A stretch of 64,000 nucleotides of DNA. Origin: Acidovorax sp. 69 (GTDB lineage: Bacteria > Pseudomonadota > Gammaproteobacteria > Burkholderiales > Burkholderiaceae_C). Position 1 is the first letter of the stretch. Each line of letters begins with the position of its first letter. Of the stretch, positions 25,610-33,939 are shown piece by piece. The translations under genes were made by a program, and so were the position numbers. The stretch lies in NCBI RefSeq assembly GCF_002797445.1, contig NZ_PGEP01000001.1, positions 599,001 through 663,000 on the forward strand. The letters run 5' to 3'. The notes below the pieces were generated by a model, which saw nothing but the letters and a program-made list of their open reading frames with translations, made no database searches and was not told where the DNA came from.

Positions 25610-28600
25610 ACTTATCCTTTGTATACATGTTGGTGGTGATAAATAGAGCAGCCCTCAGCACAGCCGTCAGGCGCGCGGAGACGACCTGGTTTTCTTTTGC
25701 CCTGGGTGCCAGTGAGACAACTGGGCATTCGCCAATGCTTTCATCCACTTTCAGCTTCAACTGACCGTCGAAGCTGCGGAGGAAGCGAAATTCTTCTGGG
25801 GTTAGATGCGCCTTTCCCCTTCGGAGCAAAATGGAAAAACGCGGCGGCATCGACTCGACGACGGGCTGCCACATGCGGTACTTGTTGAAACTTGCTGATC
25901 CCGCGTGCTCACGCAACGCGCACAGCCGAAAGAACTCGAGACTGGATCGATCCATACCGACGAGCCAGTCGACTATCTGAATCCCATCTTCTGATCGAGC
26001 AACTTTGATATTTGCTTCAACCCCCCGCTCCCGCGCGGAGCTTCGGGCGCGCCGGGTGAGTTCTGCCTTGGTATCGTCATCGGGCACCGCACCCTCCAGT
26101 TCAAGCGCCACCGAAATTGGGATGCCCGTGCTCTCGACAGTCCGATGTTTTGTCAGTCCGAGTGTTCGCAGAACGAGGTACTGGATCGAATCTATTCGAG
26201 ATACACGCTGCGGGTTGGACCGCTGCAGTGGCAATGACAATGGCGATGCTGTTTGGGTTAAGTGCTTGGGCTGCTGCTGTGGACTCACCATGCGGCGCAG
26301 CAAGCCTTGCCGCAACCATGACCAGCCGTCGAACGGCTGATGCGCCGCTGCTCCAGAGAGTGCACCACGGGACCGCGCTTTCCTCAACGCACCTGCGTTC
26401 AGGCCAACCTGACGCACGAGACCCGGACCCAACGGCTGACGCTGAAGAAGAGACTCCGCAGCCATAGCCCGAATGACCGGCCAGCCGGCCAGGTAGTTGC
26501 CGAGGGCGGAACGAAGGTCTCCGTGGCCCGCCACTACCGCCGCGCTCGCCGTGCGCGTCCATTCAGATTGCAGCGACTTAATCCATCGTTCAAGTCGCTG
26601 AGGATCTGAGGTGCCTGTCGACAGCCACTCCGCCGCTGCCTTTTCCCACCCAGGCCAAGCCCTTTCCTGCAGCGCCGCTGCGCGGACACTGTGCGGGCGC
26701 GCCTTGGGATCCCCGGTCGCAACCTTGAGAGCGGCCGACCAGATTTCCATCAGCTGGGAGTCGCGTAACCCCGCATCATCAGAACCGTCAAGGCGGAGCA
26801 GAAGGTCGTTCGCCCCGGTGTAACTTACTAGCTCCGCGCGCAGTGAGCGCAACTGGGCGGCACAAGTAGCGCTGACGGGGGCGACGCGGATCGCGTTCTC
26901 CGTTTTGTGCTGGTTGTAGCCCTGGCGGCTGATGACGACACCGCCGCCAAGGGTCAGGCAGTCCCAGGCCAAGCTAGAGAGGTCGCCCGCGCGGAGGGGA
27001 AGCTCTTGACTGAGCAAAGCCCGAATTTCTACGAGCAGAGCCTCGACAGGCGACTCTGCAAGCCAAGAGCGTGCTATCTGCAAAGCTCGGGAAAGGTCTG
27101 CGTGAAGTACCAACACGCTAGAAGTGGAGCCGCTGGGGTGCGGATCTGCGTGCTCACGAAGCTGCGCCCAGACACTCATTGGCACGTGTATCTGGCGACG
27201 GCGGAGACTGTGAATTAGCGCGAAGGCCGCGTGACGAACGCGCTCACACAGCCCATGCGCCTCCTGGTTCAACGAGGGGCTTGCCAGTTGGTGGGTCCAT
27301 TCCAAAAAGCTGCTCCAGTCGCCTTCAGTCCAATCCTCGGGAGCGCCAAGGAAATGCACCCTGCGTCGAGCAAGGCTGAGGGTCGAAAAATAGGTTGCTA
27401 TGGACGAGATCTGGTACCGGCCTGGGACGTCGTCTCGGGTCCGCACAAGCTCTTCGCAGACCCAGTCGCGCAGCCACCCCGAAAAAGGCGTCCAGCGCAC
27501 CTCTGCCCCGGAGATATCGCCGCGGCACTCAATGGCGCGGCTTAGTAGCTCACCCAGCCGTAGCGTCTGGTTTGAGTACCTGTTCAGTGCCTTTGATATG
27601 GCCTCCAGGCCTTCGTCCCGTGAGTTTGGGCGGCTTTGGCGGTACCAGCGTGGCGGGTGTGTGTTGGGAGAGAGCTCATCGACTTCCTCCCCTGAGAGCC
27701 TTCTGAGCGAATGCAGGGATAGTGCAGGAGCGGGTACGCTGGCCGAACTCGCAGCTACGAGTGAAGGTGGTAGTTCAAGCCGGACGAAGCTTTTTGCGGC
27801 ATCAAGGATGAAGGTGAAGCGACCATCAACGGACCTTGGCCACTGGACGAACGGTAGTGCCTGAGCAACGGCTACTGTTGTGTCTCTGATCAGATTTTGT
27901 CGGGTCGTGCAATCGCCAGCAGCCATTTGCAACAGGCGCCAGGTGGAGACCTGAATAGGTAGCCAGGTTGGCTCAACAAAGTGGGGGCGCCTCCACATCA
28001 GACCCCAACGACTTCCCACCAGGTGCACGTTCTGTGTCTTGGACAAAATCACTGTTTCGATCGCGAGCTCGGTGTCGACAATCAGGTCGACAAAGATCAG
28101 ATGCAACAGCGCAATTGCCGCGGGTGGGGCCTGCACTGCTCCCTGTGCCAGTGCTGACCGCATTTTTTCGGCCATGGCCCAGCCCATGAGGCAGACGTCG
28201 TCGACCGGCTGCAATACAGTGCGGGGATCCGGCACCTTTTCCCCGGGCTGCGCGGGGCGCACATCGAAACTGGCAGGCGCAAACCCGCATGGTGTCCAGG
28301 TGTGCCCTGAGTGTTGAACTGTGGCAGGGCCGAAGACCTTATGACCGGTGTTCTCCATGGCCTCGCGCAGTCGGTTGGCCGCGACCAAAGGGGGCACGTC
28401 AAGGTACGCGCCGACGGTACGGCTCACGTCACGGGCGTGACCTGTCAGAGCACGGATGAGCCAGCGGTCCACACCGTCGCGATCCAGGCTGGTAACCCAC
28501 TGGCTGCGGCCGAAATTGGCATCACTGGCGAAAAATTGCAGAGCATGCAGTGCGATGTGGGCAGATCGCACCGGCGTGGCCATACCGTCGTCCGACCAGT

Positions 28601-30464
28601 AGACGAAAACACTTTCGGCTGCTCCGGTCGACCCTCTCGCTCCTGCACGTTGGGCTACCGCATGACATTCAATCGCAGCAGCGAGCAAGTCTTGGATAGC
28701 CTTGGTCACGGGCACAAGGCGCGGCTGAGCACGTTGTCCGACAGTGTCGTCTTTGTCAAAAATTGATAGCACTCGGCTGGACGAGAAAAGTGAGCCGAAA
28801 GTCAATCTTTCCAGCCGGGTTGCACGGTGCCCGGCTTGAACGACAAAGGCGAAGCACACCAGACTCATCCATTGATTCAGGTATGCCCATCCCGCGTCCT
28901 CTGCTGCCAGAGCTGCCGCCCGAGCCATGTCGATCGCCGCCACAAGCGAACTCCATCCGGCGATGCACTCTTCGTCACTCAGTACTTTTGTGCAGCCTTG
29001 ACGCGCGGACGCCAGTCCCTGCACTGCCGCCGGGCCTAGGCCGAGCCACTCGAAGACCTGGTTCATTCGCGTTTTGAGTAGTTCGCGCTCAGGGCCGTAG
29101 TAAAACAGCGCGGCGGGTGCCGCCGCCTCAAACCGACCAGTCATCAAGGCGGCGGTCATGTCCGAACCCGTCAACTGCAGCACTACAGGCATCAGTGATC
29201 GAGCAAAGCGTGCTCGATGAGCTGGGTGTGCCGTGTCGCCGCATCCCCTTAAAAATCTGCGGAACGCTTCCAAATCAATATCAGCCACGCACTGATGTGC
29301 AGCGAGAAGTGCTCCTAGAGTTTCCGCGGAGGCAACTGCGGTCCTCATGGAGCGAAGCTTTTTGGAAACGACCTCCGGCAAGGGACAGTGGATCGACTCG
29401 AGGTTCGATCCTTCACCGCTGCGACTGCCACGGTACGCGCTGAAGTCCCACCCCCAACTATGATGGTCCAGATCCAACCAGATCGAGTGGCGTGACTCAA
29501 ACTCAAGTTCGAGCGCAACCGAGTCGGTGCACCCGGTGACCAAGCTGACCAAGGCCAAGAGTGCAAAACTCTGCTGGACAACGTCGTCGGAACTCAGGTG
29601 TTCTACTAATCGCTGTGTGACGCTCCGTAGGTCTTCTGGTAGCAGTTGATCGCGGTGATAAAGGCCGAGCTTTTCTCCGAAGCTACAGAAGTCGGCCGCC
29701 GCGATCCGGCGCGAGATGTCGGGTTGACTCGCTTTTTCGTCCTCCTCGGTGTCGCTGGAAGGTTCGCAAGGATCTAGACTCTCCGGCATATCCGCAAATT
29801 CGGGGGACAGCTTCAAGAGCGTCGTTTCCGTCTCACCGGTGCCAGATTCCATCACTTGGTGGTAGGTTTGTGGTCCAACACACGAAGCGCGTGCTGCCTC
29901 CAGCAAATGTGTAACCAATCCGAATGCGGGACTGGTCGGAGCCATACTTTCCCGAATCGCTTCGAGCTCTCGGGTTGATGCAAGGTCGACGGTGAGCAGC
30001 ATCTCCCAATCTCGACCGCGCCGACCTTTTTGCTGATGAGCTCTACGGAGGGTCAGCAATCCGGCGACTAACTGCGCTTGAAGAGCCGATCGTTGTTCTG
30101 CTCCCACTGCAATGGACCGACCTATGATTGCGGTGAAACCGAACTCAACGCCTTCCGTCGCCGAAGGACCCCAGTCCAAGAAGCTTTTGAGAAGCTGCGA
30201 TATTTCAAGTGGATGGTTCGATAAACGAACTGCCCATTTTTGATCGATAGCAGCTATATTGTTGAGCGAACTGGCTAAATCGTCTGCAATGCGCAACCAC
30301 TCCTTCAGCGGAGCGTCTGGCCAATTTTCAGCTGCGGCCTTTAAACAAGTTCTGATTACTGACAGAGCGGGGCGAGCACCTTCGTGCGATGCGGGGACGC
30401 CAACTGCGACCAATAGTGCCTGCGCATCGGCGGTAATTGACGGGTGACCTGAGACTGCTTCCAT
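25599..30464 (-). CDS. giant protein with tandem tyrosine-recombinase-like domains
   Basis: From ATG 30464 the product is 1621 residues (the open frame extends to 30785). Tyrosine-recombinase (phage-integrase) features occur twice. Domain II has Arg547 (AGHRATRLERL), Lys571, Arg653, His676 (LTGHARD) and Tyr687 (GAYLD). Domain III has Arg1158 (LRAGDLSSLAWD), Lys1187, His1258-x2-Arg1261 (RPHSVRA), His1314 (AGHGDLR) and Tyr1324 (GNYL), a full catalytic set. A degenerate third copy may sit at about 300-450. Residues about 1000-1110 look like a core-binding domain. The first 107 codons of the open frame look non-coding and contain a palindrome, so the shorter start is preferred. It is inferred to be a DNA recombinase; the family is unknown to me. 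Confidence 0.7.
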   Translation of the reverse strand: MEAVSGHPSITADAQALLVAVGVPASHEGARPALSVIRTCLKAAAENWPDAPLKEWLRIADDLASSLNNIAAIDQKWAVRLSNHPLEISQLLKSFLDWGPSATEGVEFGFTAIIGRSIAVGAEQRSALQAQLVAGLLTLRRAHQQKGRRGRDWEMLLTVDLASTRELEAIRESMAPTSPAFGLVTHLLEAARASCVGPQTYHQVMESGTGETETTLLKLSPEFADMPESLDPCEPSSDTEEDEKASQPDISRRIAAADFCSFGEKLGLYHRDQLLPEDLRSVTQRLVEHLSSDDVVQQSFALLALVSLVTGCTDSVALELEFESRHSIWLDLDHHSWGWDFSAYRGSRSGEGSNLESIHCPLPEVVSKKLRSMRTAVASAETLGALLAAHQCVADIDLEAFRRFLRGCGDTAHPAHRARFARSLMPVVLQLTGSDMTAALMTGRFEAAAPAALFYYGPERELLKTRMNQVFEWLGLGPAAVQGLASARQGCTKVLSDEECIAGWSSLVAAIDMARAAALAAEDAGWAYLNQWMSLVCFAFVVQAGHRATRLERLTFGSLFSSSRVLSIFDKDDTVGQRAQPRLVPVTKAIQDLLAAAIECHAVAQRAGARGSTGAAESVFVYWSDDGMATPVRSAHIALHALQFFASDANFGRSQWVTSLDRDGVDRWLIRALTGHARDVSRTVGAYLDVPPLVAANRLREAMENTGHKVFGPATVQHSGHTWTPCGFAPASFDVRPAQPGEKVPDPRTVLQPVDDVCLMGWAMAEKMRSALAQGAVQAPPAAIALLHLIFVDLIVDTELAIETVILSKTQNVHLVGSRWGLMWRRPHFVEPTWLPIQVSTWRLLQMAAGDCTTRQNLIRDTTVAVAQALPFVQWPRSVDGRFTFILDAAKSFVRLELPPSLVAASSASVPAPALSLHSLRRLSGEEVDELSPNTHPPRWYRQSRPNSRDEGLEAISKALNRYSNQTLRLGELLSRAIECRGDISGAEVRWTPFSGWLRDWVCEELVRTRDDVPGRYQISSIATYFSTLSLARRRVHFLGAPEDWTEGDWSSFLEWTHQLASPSLNQEAHGLCERVRHAAFALIHSLRRRQIHVPMSVWAQLREHADPHPSGSTSSVLVLHADLSRALQIARSWLAESPVEALLVEIRALLSQELPLRAGDLSSLAWDCLTLGGGVVISRQGYNQHKTENAIRVAPVSATCAAQLRSLRAELVSYTGANDLLLRLDGSDDAGLRDSQLMEIWSAALKVATGDPKARPHSVRAAALQERAWPGWEKAAAEWLSTGTSDPQRLERWIKSLQSEWTRTASAAVVAGHGDLRSALGNYLAGWPVIRAMAAESLLQRQPLGPGLVRQVGLNAGALRKARSRGALSGAAAHQPFDGWSWLRQGLLRRMVSPQQQPKHLTQTASPLSLPLQRSNPQRVSRIDSIQYLVLRTLGLTKHRTVESTGIPISVALELEGAVPDDDTKAELTRRARSSARERGVEANIKVARSEDGIQIVDWLVGMDRSSLEFFRLCALREHAGSASFNKYRMWQPVVESMPPRFSILLRRGKAHLTPEEFRFLRSFDGQLKLKVDESIGECPVVSLAPRAKENQVVSARLTAVLRAALFITTNMYTKDKYAN

Positions 30465-30483
30465 GCGAAAGATTTTCGCGAAA
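30465..30483. repeat. short palindrome abutting the start codon of the giant gene
   Basis: GCGAAA-N3-TTTCGC (30465-30479) overlaps the palindrome TTTCGCGAAA (30474-30483). It lies directly upstream of ATG 30464 on the minus strand, where a repressor could block ribosome or polymerase access. Confidence 0.35.
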
Positions 30484-30501
30484 GACCCCTTCAAAACGGG
30501 T

Positions 30502-30534
30502 GTCGAAATGCGCCCGCATTGGGCGCATTTCGAC
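30502..30534. repeat. perfect 14-bp inverted repeat upstream of the giant recombinase gene
   Basis: GTCGAAATGCGCCC (30502-30515) and its exact complement GGGCGCATTTCGAC (30521-30534) flank a 5-bp spacer GCATT. The position, 38 bp upstream of ATG 30464, fits an operator. The geometry (two inverted arms and a short asymmetric spacer) also resembles a tyrosine-recombinase core site, although core spacers are usually 6-8 bp. Confidence 0.6.
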
Positions 30535-30910
30535 GGAACTGTCTTATCGAGGCGTCGATCAACGTCTTTTGACGCCGTTTGGGGTGGATTCTCAAGTGCC
30601 TGGATTCCGCTCCGAGCAGCGTGACAGCTGCCTGCCTCGGAGGGAGATTGTCCCGACTTCAAGGAACAGGCAGGTATTGGAAAGCGGGGCGCGTTCCGCT
30701 TGAATCGGCGACGGCGAGAGGGCTTGAACGGCTGCCCAAAGGTCGGGTTCTTGCTGATGCCAGTGACGTGCTCTATGAGGCACAACGTGACAGTCTTCGA
30801 GGCTGCGAGGGGTTAGTTGGTGAGCCGTGTCACGCCTGACGTCCCCATTTACAGAGGAAGAGCACGCAATGCCACGATTGAAACCGAACGACCTACTCGC
30901 ACGGTTTGTC

Positions 30911-30940
30911 GCCTCATAACCCAAAGTTCTCGCGCAACCA
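30911..30940 (+). pseudogene. possible remnant of initiator tRNA-Met 3' half (attachment-site candidate)
   Basis: GCCTCATAACCCAAAG resembles the initiator tRNA anticodon arm (GGGCTCATAACCCGAAG, anticodon CAT). The fragment ends 14 bases later in CGCAACCA, like the tRNA 3' terminus, and is followed within about 20 bases by a terminator. The T-arm is missing, so it is not a functional tRNA. It could be a decayed gene or an att remnant left by integration. The match is short and may be chance. Confidence 0.25.
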
Positions 30941-30960
30941 AAAAAATAGCAAAATCTGCT

Positions 30961-30998
30961 AAACAAAAACGCTCACTTCATAGTGGGCGTTTTTGTTT
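30961..30998. terminator. bidirectional rho-independent terminator
   Basis: AAACAAAAACGCTCAC (30961-30976) pairs with 30983-30998 around the loop TTCATA, with one G-U pair. T-runs flank the stem on both strands. It can end minus-strand transcription from the nhaR-like gene before the recombinase operon, and any + strand transcript coming from the left. Confidence 0.85.
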
Positions 30999-31231
30999 GT
31001 GCCCCTGAACAATGGCTCAGGGGCCGCACCCAGTTTCCGTTTTTCTTCGTTGGGGGCTGCTGGGTTGCTCCACACGCCTGACAGGCTGCATATAGCCATC
31101 CTGCAGGTGCCGGTGTGCTGCGGCTCAATATGCGAATCTCCCCTATCTCCCCGGAAAGCATCGCTGCGCAGGCTTCCCAGGGTGTATGGGGAGAGCAATG
31201 CTCTGCGGTGTAGCAGCCTCGTGCATTTCAC

Positions 31232-32128
31232 TCAGCTCGCAAACAGGTCTGCCTTTGCGGCTTTGGTGATTGCCACCACACAAGGGTGAGTGATTCGTCT
31301 CTCGATAGAGATGGCAAAGAACTCTTCCACTAACTCTGAAGACCGGCCAATGACTTCGACGCCGAATTGGGCGGTGGTTTCCTCGTCCAATACGGTCGGG
31401 GACGTAAAAATGCCACGCCCCTCGCGGCCAAATGCATTCATCAGGGCGCTGTCGTCGAACTCGCCGACCAAGCGGGGCTGGAGGTGGTGCTTGTTGAGCC
31501 AGTGGTCCAACTGCTGCCGCACGGACGACATGGGCCCCTGAATCAACATAGGAGCGCCGTGCAGGCATTGGGGAAAGACCCCTTCCAGCTGCCTTCGCAG
31601 GGCAGGGGCACACAGAAAGCTCATCTCGCTGGTCCCCAGGGGGTGGTTAAAGGCCTTCACACCGATCTTCTTGGAGACGGGCTCGTCTGCAAGGACCAGG
31701 TCGAGCTTGTGCAGACTCAGCTGCGCAATCAGCTCGGGAAATTTTCCCTCGTGGCAAGTCATGTGCACGCGTTGGGTCATGCCCAGTGCGGGCTCCAGCA
31801 GGTGGTAAGCGACCGATTTGGCAATGGAGTCGGCTACTCCCACGCGGAATTCCAGCGGTTTCTCCTGCCCCCGTGACAGACGGATGGATTTCTCCAGCTC
31901 GTCGCCGAGCGCAAAAATCTGCTCGGCATATCCCAGGGCGACACGGCCTTCGCTGGTCAGTTCCAGCCCGCGCCCCCGTTTCCTGAACAGATCGTGGCCG
32001 AGCCACTCTTCCAGCTGCTTGATTTGCCCGGAGAGTGTTTGGGGCGTGGTGTGGAGTTGTTCGCCGGCGCGCATCACGCCGCCGGCCTTGGCCACCGTCC
32101 AGAAATAGCGAAGGTGCTTGAAGTTCAT
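31232..32128 (-). CDS. nhaR: LysR-family regulator, NhaR-like
   Basis: A 298-residue protein from ATG 32128 (MNFKHLRYFW). The winged helix YFWTVAKAGGVMRAGEQLHT and the following TPQTLSGQIKQLEEWLG match E. coli NhaR closely. So do RKRGRGLELT, the effector-domain segment QLSLHKLDLVLAD and the ALMNAFG motif. NhaR activates the Na+/H+ antiporter gene nhaA in response to sodium. No antiporter gene lies in this window, so the target here is unknown. It is divergent from the IscR-like gene. Confidence 0.85.
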   Translation of the reverse strand: MNFKHLRYFWTVAKAGGVMRAGEQLHTTPQTLSGQIKQLEEWLGHDLFRKRGRGLELTSEGRVALGYAEQIFALGDELEKSIRLSRGQEKPLEFRVGVADSIAKSVAYHLLEPALGMTQRVHMTCHEGKFPELIAQLSLHKLDLVLADEPVSKKIGVKAFNHPLGTSEMSFLCAPALRRQLEGVFPQCLHGAPMLIQGPMSSVRQQLDHWLNKHHLQPRLVGEFDDSALMNAFGREGRGIFTSPTVLDEETTAQFGVEVIGRSSELVEEFFAISIERRITHPCVVAITKAAKADLFAS

Positions 32129-32284
32129 GAAAAGTCCCTGAAACACTTCGAAAAAAACGAGCAATAAAACTCAATAAAACGAATATACGCGAAGTGTTTA
32201 AACCTCTACATTGATGACTTGGCCCAGGCCCGTGGCGATTTGCCCGCGGCCAGGAACTGTCAACGCTCACAAGGAGTAGCAACG

Positions 32285-32836
32285 ATGCGGATCACCACCA
32301 GAGGACAACTTGCAGTATCGGCAATGACCGATCTCGCACTGCGCCAGAAGATGCGGCCGGTGGCGCTGTCCACCATCAGTGCGCGCCAGGGCACTTCACT
32401 TTCGTACCTGGAGCAGCTGTTCAGCGCCTTGCGCCGTGCCGGGCTGGTGGACAGCACGCGGGGCCCTGGCGGAGGCTACACGCTGGCCCGCAGGACGGAC
32501 CAGGTGTCTGTAGCGGAGATCATTCTTGCGGTCGAGAACCTCAAGGCCGATGATCTGCAAAATTTGGGGACGGGCCAGGCCGCACAGGTGAAGACCATGA
32601 CCGGCGAGTTGTGGACTACCTTCAACTCGCGTGTGATGGAGTACCTGCAGTCGGTAACGCTGCAGGACCTCGTGGCCCAGCAACTCGAAAAGGGCGGGGT
32701 GCCGGATGAGGCCGCGCTCCCGGCCGCAGCGGCGAAGCCGAAGCTCGCGCCGAAGCCGCGACCCTTGATGGCGCGGGTGGGCGTGCCCAACTCGGTGTTT
32801 GCGCTGGGCTCGATGCCGCTGCTGCAGCGGCGTTAG
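32285..32836 (+). CDS. Rrf2/IscR-family regulator lacking all cysteines
   Basis: A 183-residue protein from ATG 32285 (preceded by AAGGAGTAGCA). The N-terminal 75 residues are a clear IscR-type winged helix (MRITTRGQLAVSAMTDLAL; SYLEQLFSALRRAGLVDSTR; RGPGGGYTLAR). IscR holds [2Fe-2S] by three Cys and one His around residues 92-107. Here that loop is AVENLKADDLQNLGTGQAAQ, and the whole protein has no Cys. It should be locked in an apo-like state or sense something else. The C-terminal 50 residues are an Ala/Pro/Lys-rich tail. Confidence 0.88.
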   Translation: MRITTRGQLAVSAMTDLALRQKMRPVALSTISARQGTSLSYLEQLFSALRRAGLVDSTRGPGGGYTLARRTDQVSVAEIILAVENLKADDLQNLGTGQAAQVKTMTGELWTTFNSRVMEYLQSVTLQDLVAQQLEKGGVPDEAALPAAAAKPKLAPKPRPLMARVGVPNSVFALGSMPLLQRR

Positions 32837-32883
32837 TTCGCCACTTGGGGCTCAATGGCCGGGCCCGTTCTGAGGGGGCCGTC

Positions 32884-33477
32884 CTATAGCTGCTGCGCGA
32901 GCTGCTTGATCCCCCGGATCAGCATTTCCACCGAGATGGCGACCAGGATCAGGCCCATCAGGCGCTCAAACGCCATCACCACGCGCTCGCCCACCAGGCG
33001 CTGAATGCGTTCTGCCATCAGCAACACCACGGCACACACGGCCATGGTGACGCACAGCGCACCCACCCATTCCCATCGGCGTTCGGGAGCCTGGGCCACC
33101 AGCAGCATGACCGTGGCCAGAGCCGAAGGGCCTGCCAGGGCGGGAATGGCCAGGGGCACGATCAGGGGCTCGCCGGGCAGTTCGGCCTGCGGGCCATCTG
33201 CCGTGGGGAAAATCATGCGCAGCGCGATCAGAAACAGCACCACGGCCCCCGCTATCTGAAGCGATAAATCGCTCAGGTTCATCACCCGCAGAAATTCCGC
33301 CCCGAAGAACAGGAACACCAGCAGCAGCGAAAACGCGATCAGCACCTCGCGCAGGATCACCCGTGCACGGCGCTCCGGTGCCACGCCGCGCAGTGCATTG
33401 GCAAAGATGGGGATGTTGCCCAGCGGATCGGTGATCAGCAGAAGCAGGATGGTGGCCGACGCGAAGGTATAGCTCAC
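32884..33477 (-). CDS. MarC-family (UPF0056) integral membrane protein
   Basis: A 197-residue protein with six predicted helices. GTG 33477 is chosen because it overlaps the stop of the VOC gene (GTGA) and starts VSYTFASATILLLLITDPLG, the normal MarC N-terminus. The conserved DPLGNIPIF and PLAIPALAGPSALATVM segments are present. MarC proteins have no firmly established function. The gene is probably co-transcribed with the VOC gene. Confidence 0.88.
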   Translation of the reverse strand: MSYTFASATILLLLITDPLGNIPIFANALRGVAPERRARVILREVLIAFSLLLVFLFFGAEFLRVMNLSDLSLQIAGAVVLFLIALRMIFPTADGPQAELPGEPLIVPLAIPALAGPSALATVMLLVAQAPERRWEWVGALCVTMAVCAVVLLMAERIQRLVGERVVMAFERLMGLILVAISVEMLIRGIKQLAQQL

Positions 33478-33887
33478 GTGGCGTACACACCGTCCAGCGA
33501 ACGGAAGCCCTTGATCTCGATGGGATTGCCACTGGGGTCGTGGAAGAACATCGTCCACTGTTCGCCCGGTTGGCCTTCAAAACGCACTTGAGGCTCCAGC
33601 ACAAAAGCCGTGCCCGCCGCCTTCAGCCGTGCGGCCAGTGCATGCCAGTCGGGCAGCTCCAGAATCGCGCCGAAGTGCGGCATCGGGACCAGATGGTCGC
33701 CCACGTGGCCGGTGCGCGCGCTGGTGAAAGGAGTGCCCAGGTGCAGCGAGATTTGGTGGCCAAAGAAGTCAAAGTCCACCCAGGTGTTGGTGCTCCGGCC
33801 TTCCTGGCAGCCGAGCACGTCGCCATAAAAGCGACGCGCAGCATCCAGATCGGTGACGTGAAAGGCAAGGTGAAAAAGGCTGCGCAT
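33474..33887 (-). CDS. VOC-family dioxygenase/glyoxalase-like protein
   Basis: A 137-residue single-chain VOC protein starting at ATG 33887, with GCAGG just upstream. It opens with LFHLAFHVTDLDAARRFYGD and ends with FFHDPSGNPIEIKGF, both typical. Putative metal ligands are His in LAFHV, His in PHFGAIL and Glu in NPIEIKG. Similar proteins are annotated as glyoxalase or bleomycin-resistance family without a tested substrate. It overlaps marC by 4 bp. Confidence 0.85.
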   Translation of the reverse strand: MRSLFHLAFHVTDLDAARRFYGDVLGCQEGRSTNTWVDFDFFGHQISLHLGTPFTSARTGHVGDHLVPMPHFGAILELPDWHALAARLKAAGTAFVLEPQVRFEGQPGEQWTMFFHDPSGNPIEIKGFRSLDGVYAT

Positions 33888-33939
33888 CCTGCAAAGGATA
33901 GCAGCCGGAACCCCGTGATGGGGTTGCGAGGTGAACGGA

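Larger units (their letters stand above)
30535..31231. other. non-coding stretch upstream of recombinase gene, possible element end
   Basis: I see no supported gene here. The region holds scattered repeats, including CGTGACA (30786-30792) with its inverted copy TGTCACG (30828-30834) and GTGC-N8-GCAC nearby. It also contains a tRNA-like fragment (30911-30940) and a strong terminator (30961-30998). Open frames crossing it are short and composition-driven. Confidence 0.5.

Noticed and set aside
30465..30785. N-terminal extension of the giant recombinase frame (107 codons)
   Set aside because: The extension is Arg/Ser/Pro-rich without domain character and contains a perfect palindrome; ATG 30464 gives a cleaner start. 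It stays possible but is not favoured.
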